Positions 57,686 to 59,218 of a DNA stretch of 59,218 nucleotides are shown here, in pieces. Numbering within the stretch: position 1 is the first letter of the stretch; the number at the start of each line of letters is the position of its first letter. Made by a program: the position numbers and the translations under genes. The DNA is from SVTX01 sp964526505 (GTDB lineage Bacteria > Bacillota > Clostridia > Oscillospirales > CAG-272): contig CAZGJC010000007.1 in NCBI GenBank assembly GCA_964526505.1, forward strand, positions 1 to 59,218. The letters are read 5' to 3'. A model generated the notes under the pieces. That model did not search any database. It was given only the letters and a program-made list of their open reading frames with translations, and was not told where the DNA came from.

Positions 57686-58279
57686 ATGAAAAAGTGTAAT
57701 TCCGTTTTACAAGATGTTTTGGAAGACATTAAAATAGTTGAATTGTATTTCAATCGTGATGAAAAAGCAATCATGGAAACTGATGCCAAATACGGAAAAT
57801 TACTCTTCAAAATAGCCTATAATATATTAGGCAATAAATCGGATTGTGAGGAATGTCTTAATGACATATATCTTGGAATTTGGAATGCCATTCCACCAAC
57901 CAATCCTAATTCGTTTTGCTCGTTTATATCACAAATCGCACGAAATATTGCTATAAATAAATATAAAGAGAACTCGGCAAAAAAAAGGATACCGTCCGAA
58001 ATGACCATATCTATTGAAGATCTGTATAACACATTGCAGTCACACGACAGCACAAATTCTCATTTTGAAACAGTCGAACTCGCACAGCTTATCAATGATT
58101 ATGTTAAGGGATTATCTAAGAAAAACCGTTATATCTTCGTTGGAAAGTTTTATATGGCTGACTCGATCGAAACAATAGCAAAAGAACTCGGCACGAGCAC
58201 GTCAAATATATATAAGTCATTAAAAAAAATCAAACAAGAGTTGAAAGAATATCTTGAAAGAAATGGGGTGACGATATGA
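57686..58279 (+). CDS. ECF-type RNA polymerase sigma factor, second copy
   Basis: 197 residues with region 2 (YGKLLFKIAYNILGNKSDCEECLNDIYLGIWNAIPP) and region 4 (IFVGKFYMADSIETIAKELGTSTSNIYKSLKKIKQEL). Clear paralog of the sigma factor at 9319-9870 (shared IVELYFNRDEKAI / IVDMYWARNENAI, DAEECVND/DCEECLND). Its genes are more A/T-rich than most of the window. ATG at 57686 has AAGGAGG eight bases before it. Stop overlaps the next start (ATGA). Confidence 0.92.
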   Translation: MKKCNSVLQDVLEDIKIVELYFNRDEKAIMETDAKYGKLLFKIAYNILGNKSDCEECLNDIYLGIWNAIPPTNPNSFCSFISQIARNIAINKYKENSAKKRIPSEMTISIEDLYNTLQSHDSTNSHFETVELAQLINDYVKGLSKKNRYIFVGKFYMADSIETIAKELGTSTSNIYKSLKKIKQELKEYLERNGVTI

Positions 58280-59160
58280 ACAATTTTGCAATTATTGACG
58301 CCATATCTCATTTGGATGATGGCGTTATAGACGAGTATTTTAAATCAAAAGAATCAATTTATTCTGCACGGCGTAAAAAAACTCATACAATAATACCGAT
58401 TGTCGCCTGTCTTGTTACGTTTGTCGCCATAGGTAGCATTGTATATGTATCCAATCATAAAAACAAGGGTTTGAAAAGCACTCCCGAACCGGGTATTACG
58501 TTAGAAAATCCGACTGACAAATTGCCGGAAATCTCCGATAATGGGAGCGGAACAGATAGTATCGGATCCTCGTGGAACGGATTATTTGTATCCGACAATC
58601 TTTATTCCGATCTGATAAATGCCAAAGACAACGACGTTTTAACAATAGAGGTATTAGCATCATTATCCGAATTTCAAGATTATGCATACAACGGAACAAA
58701 ATATTTTGATCTCTTAAAAGAAACCTCTAATCTATACTGGGATCTTCAATGTCTTGAATTATTAAATAAACACGGGCAACTCATAGTTGATGAAGATAGT
58801 CCTTATAAGAATACTCTGGATTGGATAGATGTTCACGCCGACGAAGACTTTCTAAACAATTACGTAATCAACGGAATACTTGATTTAGATAAAGTAAGCA
58901 TTGATTTGAAAAATGTGAGGAAAGAGTATATTTATATGGAACGAGTAGCAGATAATGCTTATAACGAGTTCTGCAAACAATTCGCAAACGATAACTACAT
59001 TATATTTAAAGAAAACGGATATGATGTAGAAATTGTAAATGATATAAGATTACAATTAACAATTACAAAAGTGGATTTTAAAAACTTGCAAATTTCAAAT
59101 TTGAGTAAATACTATTTTTCAGAAACGTATTCCATAGATTCACCGATAGCAGATGATTGA
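58276..59160 (+). CDS. Probable membrane anti-sigma factor, second copy
   Basis: 294 residues with the same plan as the protein at 8717: short cytoplasmic N terminus (about 40 residues, LDDGVIDEYFKSK), a transmembrane helix (about 41-60) and a larger, mostly alpha-helical extracytoplasmic domain of about 230 residues. No conserved anti-sigma zinc motif. Overlap with the sigma stop (ATGA, 58276-58279) supports co-translation and inhibition of that sigma. Confidence 0.65.
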   Translation: MNNFAIIDAISHLDDGVIDEYFKSKESIYSARRKKTHTIIPIVACLVTFVAIGSIVYVSNHKNKGLKSTPEPGITLENPTDKLPEISDNGSGTDSIGSSWNGLFVSDNLYSDLINAKDNDVLTIEVLASLSEFQDYAYNGTKYFDLLKETSNLYWDLQCLELLNKHGQLIVDEDSPYKNTLDWIDVHADEDFLNNYVINGILDLDKVSIDLKNVRKEYIYMERVADNAYNEFCKQFANDNYIIFKENGYDVEIVNDIRLQLTITKVDFKNLQISNLSKYYFSETYSIDSPIADD

Positions 59161-59193
59161 AAACCTCCACAATAACCATTCCAAAAATCCAAC

Positions 59194-59218
59194 TCCCTGC
59201 CGTAAAATACGGCAGGGA
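59194..59218 (+). terminator. Terminator stem at the right edge (truncated)
   Basis: 11-bp stem TCCCTGCCGTA / TACGGCAGGGA with loop AAA, 33 bases after the anti-sigma stop. Any T run is beyond the window. Confidence 0.7.

Noticed and set aside
1..59218. CRISPR arrays, tRNA or rRNA genes, insertion sequences
   Set aside because: No regularly spaced repeats, no tRNA-like cloverleaf with conserved arms, and no transposase ORF or terminal repeats were recognised.

Overview
The window is a 59 kb piece of a low-to-moderate GC Firmicutes chromosome, most likely an obligately anaerobic member of the Clostridia. Supporting signs are strong AGGAGG-type ribosome binding sites, many near-perfect sigma-A promoters with 17-base spacers, frequent TTG and GTG starts, sigma/anti-sigma pairs, BspA-type leucine-rich-repeat lipoproteins, a reverse rubrerythrin with rubredoxin, and a glycyl radical enzyme. 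The species cannot be read from the sequence. No tRNA, rRNA, CRISPR array or insertion sequence was seen.

Layout. 1-2.7 kb: pncC/cinA-type amidohydrolase and an MscS channel, divergent from a radical SAM protein. 2.7-7.1 kb: a MarR regulator with a clustered operator, translationally coupled to a heterodimeric ABC multidrug exporter. 7.1-9.9 kb (minus): ECF sigma factor, membrane anti-sigma-like protein and a vWA lipoprotein. 10-12.4 kb (minus): metG followed by a small A/T-rich tandem repeat. 12.75-27.8 kb (plus): the centrepiece, a complete bacterial microcompartment (BMC) operon. 27.8-35.4 kb (minus): one long run, HD hydrolase, deoB, cdd, a small Cys protein, a membrane protein, a BspA-like lipoprotein, metY, metA and a VanY-type peptidase. 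35.5-41.2 kb (minus): Ca2+-type P-ATPase, CDF transporter, ComM. Then a BspA-like lipoprotein, nrnA-rbfA, a Bsp6I-like restriction-modification pair, pgk-tpiA, an Rrf2 regulator with reverse rubrerythrin and rubredoxin, an exported protein of unknown function, MATE efflux, DJ-1/PfpI, CPBP protease, serine hydrolase, pepD, mreB, and a second ECF sigma/anti-sigma pair at the right edge.

The BMC operon encodes a glycyl radical diol dehydratase compartment of the type that ferments fucose- or rhamnose-derived substrates (GRM5-like in published BMC classifications). A class II aldolase with a C-terminal targeting helix would split deoxyhexulose phosphate into DHAP and lactaldehyde. An iron-type alcohol dehydrogenase is absent; a zinc alcohol dehydrogenase with an N-terminal targeting helix could reduce lactaldehyde to 1,2-propanediol and propanal to propanol. 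The glycyl radical enzyme and its radical SAM activase make propanal. PduP-like aldehyde dehydrogenase, PduL and acetate kinase turn it into propionyl-CoA, propionyl phosphate and propionate plus ATP. Shell genes are four hexameric BMC-H proteins (one GrpU-like with a pore cysteine), a permuted EutS/PduU-like BMC-H, a PduT-like BMC-T with a pore cysteine, and one pentameric EutN/CcmL vertex protein. A PduS-like flavin/Fe-S protein completes a likely electron route.

The most interesting part is the operon's last two genes, 26579-27725. A ParA/McdA-type ATPase overlaps a 122-residue Lys/Ala/Thr-rich, probably disordered protein with a basic N terminus. By analogy with McdAB of carboxysomes, this is a candidate system that spaces glycyl-radical microcompartments over the nucleoid. 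That role is inference and untested here.
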